Positions 1-11,815 of a stretch of 64,000 nt of DNA are shown one piece after another. The translations under genes were made by a program, and so were the position numbers. The stretch is taken from assembly GCA_916700875.1 (NCBI GenBank), contig CAKAKS010000013.1, positions 14,628,596 to 14,692,595 on the forward strand, written 5' to 3'. How positions within the stretch are numbered: the stretch's first letter is position 1; every line of letters begins with the position of its first letter. The notes beneath the pieces are model-generated. The model was not told the origin of the DNA, searched no databases, and saw only the letters and a program-made list of their open reading frames with translations. Source of the stretch: Sebastes aleutianus. Its lineage: Eukaryota > Chordata > Actinopteri > Perciformes > Sebastidae.

Positions 1-1040
1 CATTGCATACTTTAATATTTCACCGGAAAAGTACGTAATTTGCGTACTATTGGTTTCGGACATACTAACAAATCTCACATCCTGTTTTACTGCATGTTCG
101 TATGGAATTTGGAATGCAACTGAAAGAGAAATGCAGTTTGATTTGATAGGACGGGCAGAAATGCAAGTTTGTGTCCATCCATATGACCTTCAATAGTCTG
201 CAACACTGCCTTTTGTTGTTGATTTTTGCAGGGCTGCCCCCTCTCAGTCCATCAGTCCACTAATCTGTTGTTGTGGTCTTAGACAAAATTTCTTAGTGTC
301 GATTTAGTCGTTTTTTAATGCCTTTTTCATGCTGAATAACTTATTTCCAAGAAACTCATGAGCACACCTCTGGTAAACACAAGATTTAAAGTGGTGCTTT
401 TGTTTTATTCGTTGTAGAGAATTCAATAAAATCAACTAATTGATTAATTGTTAGTCGACTTTGAATTTACTTGGTCGAGGATGGCCCCAAATTTTAGCTT
501 TTTGCTATAACTCTTCACACTTGAGTGGCGCTCGGTCGCTCTAGGGAGCTGTAATGACTACCAGGAACTCGCTACCCTTTTTAAACCAAACCTAAAAATA
601 TAACTCCAACACACACTCCGACTAAGAAACAGATAGTTATTTCCTTATGTCTGGTGTCATCAGTTTCAAAAAATTGCTTGCAGCAGGAGAGGGTTGGGGG
701 GTGCAGAGGGAGGGATGGAGGGGGGGGACAAAGTCACGAATGCCTGCAGTGACAGCCCGTCCCCAGGGCGGTCGACGTTGGAAGTCGACTGCTCCTGAGC
801 TCCCGTGGAGGCCGTGCATACTAAAATGTGAAAATGCTCCAGAAAAAAAAGTGAAATGCCGCTTCAAAAAAAGAAAGTGTCTACTCTGCGGCGGCCGTGA
901 AAAGCCCTAACGTCAGGTTCTTCAGTCCCGGCTCGACCGGCTTACCCCCTTGCTTTGCTAATGCTCGCTCCTCAGACAGCTTACTCTACCCCGCGGCTCT
1001 CTGAATGTCAATACGCTCGCGCACTCTCCTGTTGCGCGGC
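1..1040. other. Intronic sequence, mostly unclassified
   Basis: No gene seen. Positions 430-470 hold an AATTGATTAATTGTTAGTCG stretch resembling the end of a common fish hAT-type repeat. Around 680-900 is a G-rich then GC-rich stretch with open frames on both strands and no recognisable protein. Confidence 0.4.
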
Positions 1041-1660
1041 CTGCGTCTTCCCACTCCTTCTTTTGACCTTTATCTTTCCTTCACCCCCTATTCCTTATAT
1101 TTTTCCCCCTCCTTTACACTCTCTGCCTCGCTCTTTCTCACTCAATAACTTCCTCTCCAGCTGCCTCTCATTTTCTTCTTCTACTCTCTTTAATTTTCAC
1201 CTCCTCTCTCCTTGTGAAAGCTTTCACATCCTTTTCCTTGTGTCATGCACACCTTAACCCTCCCCTCCCACGGCTCTACCTCTCCTCCTCTTCCTCCGAC
1301 TCTATTACTCCGGATTGCTCTTTGTTTCTTTGCCATCCATCCCCTACCATTTATCTCTCACTGCCGCGCTCCTCCTCTTGTTTTCTATCTGTTCCCATCC
1401 TGTGTCTCCATCCTTGCTCACCTTCCATCTTATAACCCTTTCTGCCTCTGGCTGCTCAGTAAATTCCCGCATTTTCTTTCTCTATATGTCTCATTCCCCC
1501 TCTTTCTTTCTCTCCATCTTGTCTGCCCTTGAGGCAACCTGAGTACGACAATGTTATCAGTCACAGCTCTACCCCACCACCTTCTCCCTTCTTTCCTCCC
1601 TCCTCTTTTTGTCTTGTCTCTCTATCGCTTGCTGACTCTGCTGCCCTCCATGTCTCCTTG
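1040..1660. repeat. Pyrimidine-rich tract on + strand
   Basis: About 600 bp of C/T-dominated text (CTCCTTC, TCTCCTC and similar units, no fixed period). It produces several Ser/Leu/Pro-rich open frames that are artefacts of composition. The strand asymmetry continues more weakly to about 1840. Confidence 0.7.
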
Positions 1661-3104
1661 CCTCTGCTTTCAGTCGCAAACTATGCACACATATGCACAC
1701 ACATGCCCTCGCATCCTATGCATCCTCACACACACGTTTTTGTTCTATCTCGTGCCGCCTGTCTCAGAGACACGTTTTTCTTTTCCACTTCTACATCTCA
1801 GCTTCATCTCTTCCTCTATTAGGGAGCAGATCTCATTTGCAACTAGAGCGGTGCAGTATTGAAGGCCTCTGACACACACACACGCGAGTTGTGCGTAACC
1901 CATCCGTCCGCTCGCTGATCGATCTGACCCAGAGAGATGGATAGCACCCTGTCCCATTCGTTTACACTCCTCCCCTTCTTGCTCTTTCTTTAGTCTCCAC
2001 CTTGTCTTCCGTGCCCTCTTTTCTATTGTGTTCCTTGTCTTTCCAGTTTAAAGGTGGCAATCATACGAGTAATTGATTTGTACAGGTATGTAGAGTGTTT
2101 GTTAGGGGGGGGTGACTTTGTATATGGAGACTCGGTGTCTAGACACGCTATGTACTTGCTCGCTGCTCAGCTGTTGCAGTAGTTTCCAATAAATTGTGGA
2201 ATGTGAATCAGCTTTTTATGCAAATATATTCATAAGGATGTGACACCAATATCTACAGCAGTAGGTACCTCAACATCAAATATATCTCTTTTCAATATGA
2301 CAACTTTTCTACCTCAGCCAAGCCAAACTTTTTTTGCAATATTTTGTCTTTGTTTTGAATTTCATGCATCTCCATTCCACATTGTTTATTTCATGCACAA
2401 ATTGAAAATGCACTCAAAAAACAAGTAGATGGAAATGTACCTGTTTATATGTAGAACCGACAGCTAGCGTTTAAAATGGGTAACAGCAGTCCTAATTTTA
2501 TTGGAGCCGTGGCCCGTCCGTTCCTCTAGTGTAACTGATAACGCGATTTGAGGGTTACCTTCTAGGCACGATTGCGTTACCCTCTGGCTAGCAACAGTAG
2601 TTAGAATCACTTCAGCGGCAGTGTGTCTCAAAGACTCGCTGCCTTGATGACCAGCTGCACACGGACCACAGAGAGATGTGCGGAGGCTTTTCAGGCCGGG
2701 TAGAATCTAATGTTATTTTATCTCTGTTGATCCAGTTTGTTTGCCTGCTTCCATGGCTGCAGAAGGCTGTTGTTTGCATGCCAATTTGTTTCTTATGTGG
2801 CAACAGGGTGTTGAAATGGACAGTGGACATATCACACCGGCCCAAACAAAAAACAGACATTCCAAAACGGGATGGAAATCTCAAAGGAGAACATACTGGC
2901 TGTAGCGTTGTTGTCTGAGAAGCCAGTATTTCCTTAATCTCTGAGGACATATCACGGTCATTTTATGATTTATTACAGTACACACGTTACATATTGGTCT
3001 TTTAAAGATGGATCTTTGATAACGTAGAATATGAAATGTAATATAATGTATCACAATGCATTGTATTATGTTTCATAGCTTCTATTGTTACCGTTAGGGC
3101 TGCA
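1660..3104. other. Intronic sequence without recognised feature
   Basis: A short CA/CACG-rich patch lies near 1680-1740 and 1870-1890. The rest is mixed AT/GC sequence with no exon-like frame recognised. Confidence 0.4.
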
Positions 3105-3480
3105 ACTCGATCGATTGATATGTTGGTTGTTTTCTATTAATCTTTCAGTTTATCGTGATATAAAACAGAAGAAATTTGCAAATCTTCACACTTCAGATTA
3201 CTCAACTAACTGACTAGTTTATATGCTACATATTCTATATCAAGTTACTTATATCATAACATATTGCTGCTTTCAATTTCCTCAGGCATTAATGGAACTG
3301 CACCACTGGTCAAAAACAGTTTTTGCACCTTATGTACACTGGTGTAGGGTATTGTGTATATCTTTTTAATTCAGATTCTATCTTGCGTAAGTTTTTCTTT
3401 CCCTTATCTTTACCTGCCTCCTGTGCTGCTGCAACTCTTAAATTTCCCCCTCTGGGGATCAATAAAGTCTTATCTTAACA
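3105..3480 (+). repeat. Composite repeat: hAT-like fragment and LINE-like 3' tail
   Basis: AGGGCTGCAACTCGATCG at 3105 resembles the end of a widespread fish hAT-type repeat. About 3385-3478 reads CTGCTGCAACTC, then CCCCCTCTGGGGATCAATAAAG and TCTTATCTTA, the kind of terminus found on fish non-LTR retrotransposons. Family assignment is from memory. Confidence 0.45.
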
Positions 3481-3565
3481 CTTTACACTGATGCAGCGTA
3501 CAGGTGCAGTACAGTATGTGTGGGTCTACCATCAGCGAGTATCTACACCTACTGTATATGGTTAT

Positions 3566-3775
<210 letters not shown>

Positions 3776-4189
3776 CCTGTTTGTGAATTAATGTGTCATT
3801 TTCCAGAACTCTAAAGAGTTTGCTGCTGAATTTGCAATAAGAAGTGATACACACACACACACACACACAGCCGTATAGCAATAAGGCCCAAAAACCCTTT
3901 GGTATCAAAGTCTGCTTGATACTTTTTGGGAAGGAAAGAATAAAGAGAGTCTGTCAATGAAAGATAGATGATAGAGACGCAATTCACAGAGGAGGAGAGG
4001 ACAGAAAGACAACATGAAAAGAGATCAGACAAAGAGCGAATGAAACTTAAAGAAAAGTGTGTGTGTCGGTGCGTGTGTGAGAGAGAGATAGAGAAAATTC
4101 ACATGAAAGTATGAGTCCATTTGGCGGTGTATGGGTTTTGGGAGTGTGTGTGCTCCTAGACACGTGTTCGGTACAAGTGTTCGCAGCCG

Positions 4190-4480
4190 CTTAGTTTTTT
4201 TTTTATTGTTGTTTTTTTCTTCCGCTCCCTCTATTTTGGGAAACCTCTCGCTACGCTACCCTGCGTGAACCCTCCACCCTCCAGAGAGCAAGAAGCAGGC
4301 GGGCGGAGAGAGCGGAGAGGCTGAGAGTGAGAACACGAGCTAAAAGCGTCTGTGGAGGGAAGGAACTACTCAGCGTACCCCCAGTGTCGGGAGCACGACT
4401 CTGAGCTGCGAGGCTGAACCTTACCTCACCTTAACTTCCAAAAGTTTCTGTTTTGAACATCCACAGCGGGGTGCCGCTTC
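4190..4480 (+). promoter_or_regulatory. Possible GC-rich promoter or untranslated exon
   Basis: After a T-rich run, 4220-4440 becomes GC- and CpG-rich with GGCGGGCGGAGAGAGCGGAG and GAGCACGACTCTGAGCTGCG, unlike the surrounding AT-rich intron. The text looks like fish promoter/5'UTR sequence. There is no coding frame, no clear TATA box at a fixed distance and no strong splice donor. It could be an alternative pcx promoter, the start of a nested or antisense transcript, or chance composition. Confidence 0.2.
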
Positions 4481-4639
4481 TCTTTATGACGCTGCTGCTA
4501 CATAGCTTTAGGACGATGAGTTTCCATTAGCGGTGTTTTTTTCGGCGTTGCTTTTGAACCAAACTGAGGCAATTAAGAGACGCTTCATGACTTAAAAGCT
4601 CTCTTTGGAAGTATCTTTGATATTTCACATGGAAGTCCT

Positions 4640-4990
4640 ATTACACTTAAAGGCCTTAATTCCCCTTTTGGTCTTTAATGCTCTGTGGACTATTATAAAT
4701 GTCAGGCCCCCTTAAACGCCAGCCACAATGATGATGCTGTGGTGTTTGCATGTATGCTTCCAGATCTGCATATGTGTTTGTGCATCCTCTCTGGCACGCG
4801 CAAACGCCATTAGCCCGTAATCGACTTAAATCGACTTAGGGAACGCTGCAGTGTTTATAAACAAGGGGATTTGCATTAGCTCTCAAAAGCCACTTATCAC
4901 TAGCACAGTAATCCACAGATCTGATTGGCGCTGCGAATAGGTGCGCCGCGAGGCTTCAGGCAGAATCGCTGCCAGCCACGGCTTCGCGAA
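4640..4990. other. Possible conserved noncoding element
   Basis: Non-repetitive, complex sequence with AT-rich motif clusters (TTTATAAACA, TTTGCATTAG) beside GC-rich segments. It has the look of a regulatory noncoding block, but no comparison could be made. It may simply be unique intron. Confidence 0.15.
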
Positions 4991-5307
4991 GGGGTTAATG
5001 TTTGTCTATACGAAGTGTGGAAAGAATGGAGATTTTTGAAAGCGACGACGTCAGTCGACTACCAATACATACTGCTGACGTGAGCTAGGCAGCATCGTTT
5101 GATCAGAAAATACACACAAGCTCTACTGGCACAAATGCAGGGATCAAATATAGACACAGAGAAATTCTTTCAATCACACTAAGGCTTCCTAGTATGCACT
5201 CTTACTCATAATCCAGGCCCTTGATATTAGGTGAGCGCTTGCATACAGAAACAACTGCTGGCATACCAAAACAGTCTTCCCACACAATCATAATTATAGG
5301 GAGGCCG

Positions 5308-5366
5308 ACACACACACACACACACACACATACACACACACACATTCTCTCTCTCTCTCTCTCTCT
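5308..5366. repeat. Compound (CA)n-(CT)n microsatellite
   Basis: A CA run at 5308-5344, interrupted by one TA, passes directly into a CT run at 5346-5366. Confidence 0.95.
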
Positions 5367-5499
5367 AGGCAAGGAACAAAAGAACGCCCACATAGCCTCT
5401 TCGTGCGGCAGTCGTGTGTACTGTAAGCCCACTCATCCTTTTGATACTATCACTCCTCTCTGTCATTGCTCTGTCGTTTTCCGTCCTCTTTAGTCATCC

Positions 5500-6015
5500 A
5501 GAGTATAGAAAGCACCGGGGAGAGGGGTGCAACATTGGATATGGAAACGGACAACAAATGGGGGATGCGGAAAGCTGCATGAAATACAGCGAGACAAAAC
5601 GAGAAGAAAATGGGAGAAGAGTGCACAAGATGGTGGAGGAAGGAAGGGGGGTGTGAAATTGGAGGAACCCAAAGATCTGAGGATGAGTGGAAGAGCGAAG
5701 GAAGTAAAGGGTTTTGAGGAAGACAGAAAGAAAAGAGGGATGAAGAGTCAGTGTGTATGAATGTGTGTCGTTAAGCGGATGGGCAGAGAAATATGTAAAG
5801 GCGATAAACGGGTGAAGGCCGCCATCCATCACTGTCAGAGAGAGGGATGAGGGAGGGAAGAGTGGATTTGATTAGGGGAAAGGAGTGCTGTGTCGAAACT
5901 GAGTTTGCAAGGCATCGCCATCATGGCGGTGGGAGACGCGAAAAGAGGGAGAGGCACGGCTGAAGGATGGGAGTGAAAAGGTGATGAGGTTAAGAGTGAG
6001 AGGTGGAGGAAAGAG
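5500..6015. repeat. Purine-rich tract on + strand
   Basis: About 500 bp dominated by G/A (GGAGGAAGGAAGGGG, GGGAGGGAAGAG, GAAAAGAGGGAGAGG). It is the mirror in strand bias of the pyrimidine blocks elsewhere. No fixed repeat unit, and the open frames on the minus strand are compositional. Confidence 0.65.
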
Positions 6016-6126
6016 GTCACCGGTCAAGAGGATGACAGTTAAGTTGTAAAGGATTGGCTGGCGGCATATAACACTACACTGAAACGTTATTGCCACGATT
6101 TAGCCATCGTAATGGTCTAAAAAAAT

Positions 6127-6430
6127 GTTGGAGTTGAGAGACGATGTGTACGACCTGATTGTTTAACAAGTAGCCAGTTTACAAGCTAATTTTAAACCAA
6201 TAAAAAGCTGAATCACCGTCAGACGATAGCCGGTGGGTTCCCAGATTGCATTGCGGCCATTGCGTTTCACTTATTTTGCTCTCCACACAGACCGTTTACC
6301 TTTTCATTCAACCAAAACCTGCTCAAATGCGATCGATCAGTATTACTCAGACTACAAACGGAAACCAGAACGCTGCGGATACCAAAATCTTGTCCCGTTG
6401 CCTACAGATTCTGCATATGAAGGCAGAAGC
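6127..6430 (+). repeat. Interspersed repeat family 1, longer copy
   Basis: Shares long stretches with 54575-54790: GGAGTTGAGAG, ACAAGTAGCCAGTT, ACAAGCTAATTTTAA, AATAAAAAGCT, AGACGATAGCCG, GGGTTCC and TTGCCTACAGATTCT. The 54-kb copy lacks the middle of this one. Family unknown, no coding capacity. Confidence 0.75.
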
Positions 6431-6894
6431 AGATCATACAGATTAGTGCCAATATGATAGCAGTGTTTCAGGACAGCTTTACTGGAACCTTACCTAAATA
6501 AATTACAACCTAAAACTGGTGAAATGTTAGATTAAACAAGGAATTAGGTGGTTAAAGGACAAGGAAACAAAATCTGACCAGATGTTCAATGTCAATTTTG
6601 GTACTACAAACCGTTACTGTATTTTTTTTTTTTAGCTGAATAGTGATATTGATTTTTTATAATTTAACAAATCCGATAATGATACTGAGTGAACTGTATA
6701 TATTTAGATAAACAAACAACAAACAAACTTGATACAGATCCCTGACACGATAATGTGCATGGAAAAAGCTTGTAATGAGAACACACTTCTTACGTTGGAT
6801 GTGTAATTTTCACACCATGTAGTCTGCAATGTAGTGACGTAGGATAAAAGGGGAGAAAGGCCGCTAATGGCGAGCGGGAGGAAAGGTGGATGTG

Positions 6895-7045
6895 TCCAAC
6901 ATACACGAGACTTTCAACCAGGTTTGTCACGTTTTTTAGTGACGTTTGTTACGTGTTTTCCATACTTATCTTAAGCCCAACCGTGACGTTTTTCCTAAAC
7001 CTATCCAAGTGATTTTGTTGCCTAAACCTATGTGAGTGGTTTAGT
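6895..7045 (-). repeat. Fragment of the GTTTAGGCAACAAAAC repeat family
   Basis: On the minus strand this reads GGTTTAGGCAACAAAATCAC, then CTTAAGATAAGTATGGAAAACACG, matching the cores near 22.4 and 48.7 kb. It is a short partial copy. Confidence 0.7.
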
Positions 7046-7049
7046 TCTT

Positions 7050-8869
7050 TTTTAGTCAATACAAATTAATTTCCATACCCAGCCCTACTGACCAGTCACC
7101 AAAAGTGTTTTTTACCATTTAAAAAAAAAAAAAAAAATATCAGTACAGAGGTTAGAAATACTCCATACTGATGAATACGGGACAAATTCCTGCACTAACA
7201 AGCATTTCAACAGGAAATCCTGTCTGTTTTGGGTCTGTGACTGTAGTAGTCATGTGCGAAGATCAATACCTTTCAGACGCAGGTAGCATGTAATCCTAGT
7301 GTTTTTATCGAGTGTGTGCCTCTCAGAAAAGAAAAAAAAATCCTCAGATATCATTAAGTGGTTGATGTGCGGTTGTTTTATAATCTGTATGGTCATCATG
7401 TTTTTTTCCAGCCGTATAGGCAGGGGGTATCGATGGGAAAAAGCTTACAGAACCCCTGAGGTACATAGTAGGAGTGAAACAAGAGAAATTGGAAATCAGA
7501 GAAAAGAACTGGAGTGTATTCTCTTTAAAATAAAAGGTCTGCAGTGTCCTCACAGCGGGGCGCCAAAATAATAGTTCTTCTGAAATACTCCACTCAACTA
7601 ATTCCTCCCAAACCTCTGTGTTGTTTTTGAGCGAGAAAAAGAAACAGCCTGTGTATCTGTGTGTATGTATGTGTGTGTGTATCAGTATGTGTATACCCAT
7701 CTGTATGCACCACCCTCTCTGACTAAATCCTGTTGGAATCCATCCTATTTGGAAGATTTTGATAATTGTTTCTATTCCTGGAACATTGCACAGTCAGATT
7801 TTTAAAAAATTTTTTGTTTGGGTTGTTTTGTTTTTTTTACACCATTTTGGAGAAATTCCACCCTCTGCATCAGTTTAGGAATTAAATGCTTATATAAAGA
7901 ACTTGTTTTTGTCTCGCTGATGCACATTTCACAGCTATTGCGCGAAGAGCGTAAAAAAAACTCCAGTTTTTTGGTGATTTCCTTCAGCCGTCTGAAAAAT
8001 CAAACGTTTGCCCCTTATGTCCAGAAAATTGACTTTTGGAGACATGAGCGTTTTCGTCAGAGCCGAGTGAAATTGTGCTTTTGGCTACAGCGCCTTATCT
8101 TAAGTAAGGAGTTCTTAAAAGTATCTATAATCTTTTAACATGGCAACACTTCAGAGGACGCAAGCCACCACGCTGTTTGGAGTGAAAACATGAAAATAGT
8201 ATTGGTGAAGGCTTTAAAGTTGGGCTCTATAAAGGCTGCCACACTTTGCATCTACTTCGCGCAGATAAGCAACCCACTCTGTAATGAACTTAGAAAGCTT
8301 TGTTCAAAAGTTCAAAAAGTCAAAAAAGTTGAGAAACCAATGTTACCTTGGATTCTTTTGCCTGTTTTTTCGAGGCCAGACTTCCTCTCTGATGTCTATA
8401 AATGTGAGACTGCCTGATATTCTGAAAAACCAGGAGGCAGAGTTAACGCACTGCTCTTGATTTACCACAGGCTGTGAACTGGTGAACCGTGAAGACTTGT
8501 GCAATGGTGGACAAGAAAATCTCAAGCAGCGGGCCATAGCATTAAGCAGGCCCTGCTCTCGTCTGCCTCATGAGCAGAGTAGAGTGTTGTGCTGGATGTC
8601 ACCGCCGCTCACATCTTTGCCGCCCCCGTAGTTGGCGGTTTTGTGCCCCCTGGTGCCCCACCGCCATTCAGGGTCACTGTTGCTAGAGCTGAGTAACGCA
8701 GAAGTGCTGTCTTGTAGTTTTCCATACATTTTCTTGCAAATAGTATCTGTACCAATGGTGATCAAGTGAGTAATTTCAGCCAAAGAAAGGCTCTGTTTAA
8801 TTCCCCTCTCTGATATTTAACTGAGCACGAAATTAGTCATCATGAAGCCAATGTCGGAACCCATCGGAT
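7050..8869. other. Intronic sequence without recognised feature
   Basis: Contains an A-run at 7120-7136, a short GT-rich patch near 7660-7695, and otherwise mixed sequence with chance frames up to about 118 codons. No exon, RNA gene or second repeat copy recognised. Confidence 0.4.
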
Positions 8870-9405
8870 ATTGGTGAAGATACTATCATCTCATGAAACT
8901 AAAAAAAACTAAAGTATCCATTGGTACCAACCATGTCATACTAGCTTGTCATGAAGGAGGCTAAATAACGCTCCAAACTTGCGATAAATTTTGGCGAAGA
9001 AAAACTGGCATGACCATTTTCAAAGGGGTCCCTTCACCTCTGAACTCAAGATATGTGAATGAAAATGGGTTCTATGAGTACCCACGAGTCTCCCCTTTAC
9101 AGACATACTGACAGCTGTTGTTGCCTCTTGGGCTGCAGTTTGCCATGTTATGATTTGAGCATATCGTTTTATGCTAAATACAGTACCTGTGAGGGTTTCT
9201 TGATAATACGTGTCATTGTTTTATGTTGTTGATTGATTTTCAATAATAAATATATACATACATGTTCATAAAGCAAGCATGTTTGCCCACTCCCATGTTG
9301 ATAAGAGTATTAAATACTTGACAAATCTCCCTTAAAGGTACATTTTGAACGGATAAAAAATGTGATTAATCGCGATTAACTATATTAATCGATTGAATCC
9401 TAAAT
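8870..9405 (+). mobile_element. hAT-like nonautonomous element, copy 1 (degraded ends)
   Basis: Closely matches the copies at 38475-39060 and (reverse) 46851-47518: CCATGTCATACTAGCTTGTC, CCACGAGTCTCCCCTTTACA, GGGCTGCAGTTTGCCATGTT and GATTAATCGCGATTAA near the right end. The GTCATACTAGC part is near the left. The terminal GACAG-type ends are mutated. No transposase reading frame. Confidence 0.8.
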
Positions 9406-10620
9406 CCTAAAAATGGATTAACAACACTATGAAACCTGCACGACCAGCTCTACATCAGCTTCAAACCCCATCTAACTGCTAAGAAAACAAATTAGGCTCA
9501 TGTTCCGCCAACTCTATGACCAAACAGCTCAGGAACTTTTTCTTAGCAATTCTGCTGCAGTGTTGTGTTATATCTGAGGCAGCCAATCTCCCACTCCTTG
9601 CTGAGGTTTTGTAATTCTGTTTTCCTCCCTTTGGAAATCCTGCACGACTGCACAGCTTGGGGATCAAATTTTTCTGGGAGGTAAATTGAATTGGCAAACA
9701 GGCGGAGGTGACAATGATTTTCCTTGGCACTTCATTGGCTCAGATTGTGCAAGGGAGCTGCCTTCCTTCACAAGATCTGTTATGAAGCTCTCATTTGAAT
9801 CCACTATCTAGTCTTTACCTGCTTTAAGATCAGTAGTTTTGTCCATATCTGTAGAAGTAGACTGTACTGGCACAGGCTGGTGTTTGTGCACTTTCTTTCA
9901 CAGGGAAGGTTTTTTTTTTTTTTTTAACCTTGTAATGCTTCAATGTCACTCCAAACAGACTGCAAAGTGGGATCTCAGCATTATCTGTTTTGAAAGACTT
10001 TCTGTAAAAGCAGTACTTTCATTCTATACATCTGTAATAGTCATACAGATGGATACAGTTGAGTAGCCAGAATGACAGGAACAGCTGAGCAAATGAGGGA
10101 CATAAAGTGCTGAAAACAAGCTCTGGCAGTGCTGTTACGCTGCTATACCGGGATGCCTTTTTACTTGGAGAGGAATCGTTTTTCATTGGTGGATAGATGT
10201 CGTATCGGAGTCAGAGAGGCGGCTCAATACTGCTCTGTTTTGATTCTCCCTTACTCCAGATGGCAATAGCACAGTTGCATCTGATTAAATTGCACAGTAA
10301 CGTGGTTTAAGATGGGGGGGCTGATAAAGCCTTTAATTAATAGCTGACAGTCTTCGGGTTTGCCACATGCTCATCCTTTGATGCACATTCCATATTGTGA
10401 TGAATGTGACGGGGACATTGATCTTGGCGTCTGTATGGATTGGCATCCTTTTATATACAAGCGTTTCTTTTAAAAGCAGCTCTAATCAGTGTTTTCACAA
10501 CAATGTCATCAAATGAAAATGTGAAAGTGGTCGCTCGTAGTGATGATCCTACACAGATATTCCCCTCACGAGTTAAAAGAGAGTGAATATTGGACATGTA
10601 TCGTGCTACACTTTAAATCT
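9406..10620. other. Intronic sequence without recognised feature
   Basis: Mixed sequence with short T- and G-homopolymers (T-run near 9910-9925). No exon or repeat copy recognised. Confidence 0.4.
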
Positions 10621-10672
10621 AGGGCTGTGTATTGACAAGAATCTAGCGATACGATATGTATCATGATACATA

Positions 10673-10925
10673 CTCAATCCATCCATTAACTTCCGCTTAT
10701 TGGGGGCTGGTTCACGGTGGGCAGCAGGTTTAGCAGGGTATTCCAGACGTCCCTCTGCCCAGTAACATTTTCCAGCTCTTTCTAGGGGACCCCTGAGGCG
10801 TTCCCAGGCCAGACGAGATATATAATAATAAATAAGCATGTTTTGGGTCTACCCTGGGGCTTCCTAACAGTTGAACGTGCCCAGAAACCCTCCAAAGGGA
10901 GGCATCCAGGAGGCATCAGATACCA
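10673..10925 (-). mobile_element. Rex3-like LINE 3' fragment
   Basis: On the minus strand this gives the C-terminal end of a non-LTR reverse transcriptase ORF: SRLAWERLRGPLE, then CYWAEGRLEYPAKP. It ends in GGATGGAT (ATCCATCC on the + strand at 10678), the GATG-type tail typical of Rex3 (RTE clade). The same protein tail is seen at 23185-23790 on the + strand. 5'-truncated and frameshifted, so inactive. Confidence 0.8.
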
Positions 10926-11027
10926 AAAACTGTCATACTTTAAAGAACACACCGCCATATGCATAAAATCAGAGAAAAAAACGTTTATTATGCGATCGGA
11001 GAGTGGGACTTTTTGTACAATCTGAGC

Positions 11028-11683
11028 TAGAGGTCGACCTATAATGGATTTTTAAAGGCCGATATAATAACGATAGCTTGGAGCAGGAAAAAGCCGATAG
11101 CCAATTAATCGGGCGATACCTTCTTTACTTCTGCAGCACCTTTAATAATTTTTTTGTCACTTCAAATTTAATAATTCGTAAGAGAATATATATGATTTGG
11201 TGGATTACATTATGGGAACATTTTCGGTTTATTTGCAATGGGATGATGCGCTGTTCTGTGTCTAAGAGTACGACTGGCCAGGATTACTTCTGTTGCGTGT
11301 ATTGTACATTGTTAATAGCCAGTCTTGTAAACCATTAATGTTGGTGCGTATTCCCGGGATACAGGAGGAGGATCTTTAAGTGTGCGATTTCATTTCATGA
11401 ATGGATGGTTACGTGGCTTGATTATTTGGAAGAGAGGTCGCCAAGTAAGCAACTCAATGTAACTGTAGTGAATGATTTCTCTTCCTCCCTGTCTGCCTGT
11501 CTTGTATCTGGAACAAAGAGCTGATAGTGTTGCTTTATACATTCGAGAGATAACTTTTTTTATCCCTCTACCTTGACTTGGTGTATGGAGCCTCCATGCA
11601 AAAGGCGGTATCAGAGCCTTGTTCCGCCGATAAAGATAGTTTGTAAAACTTCCTATTGGCGCCGATTAATCGGTCTATCTCTA
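11028..11683. mobile_element. hAT-like MITE with perfect 8-bp target duplication
   Basis: A 656-bp element flanked by ATCTGAGC at 11020-11027 and again at 11684-11691. The left end is TAGAGGTCGACCTATAATGG. The right end, reverse-complemented, is TAGAGATAGACCGATTAATC, so the inverted termini match at most positions. The 8-bp duplication and TAG-type ends fit the hAT superfamily. No transposase ORF; nonautonomous. Confidence 0.88.
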
Positions 11684-11815
11684 ATCTGAGCCACTCTCTG
11701 CCACGAATCTTTGCATATAAACTATTAATTAAAAATCAATCCTGTTTTTGAGAGTCGATAGAGTATCACAAAACATAATATCCTCAAGTATATCAATATT
11801 TTCTTACACCTATTC

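Larger units (their letters stand above)
10621..11815. mobile_element. Old repeat split by two later insertions
   Basis: The left part, 10621-10672 (AGGGCTGTGTATTGACAAGA, then TCTAGCGATACGATATGTAT), resembles the end of a common fish repeat. The right part, about 11745-11815 (GAGTCGATAGAGTATCACAA, then AACATAATATCC), resembles its other end. Between them lie a Rex3-like fragment and a complete hAT-like element. Family recall is from memory; the two insertions are seen directly. Confidence 0.55.

Noticed and set aside
1..2000. Cluster of Ser/Leu/Pro-rich frames that could be read as a secreted or membrane protein family
   Set aside because: Pure effect of pyrimidine-rich composition; all three frames are open at once.
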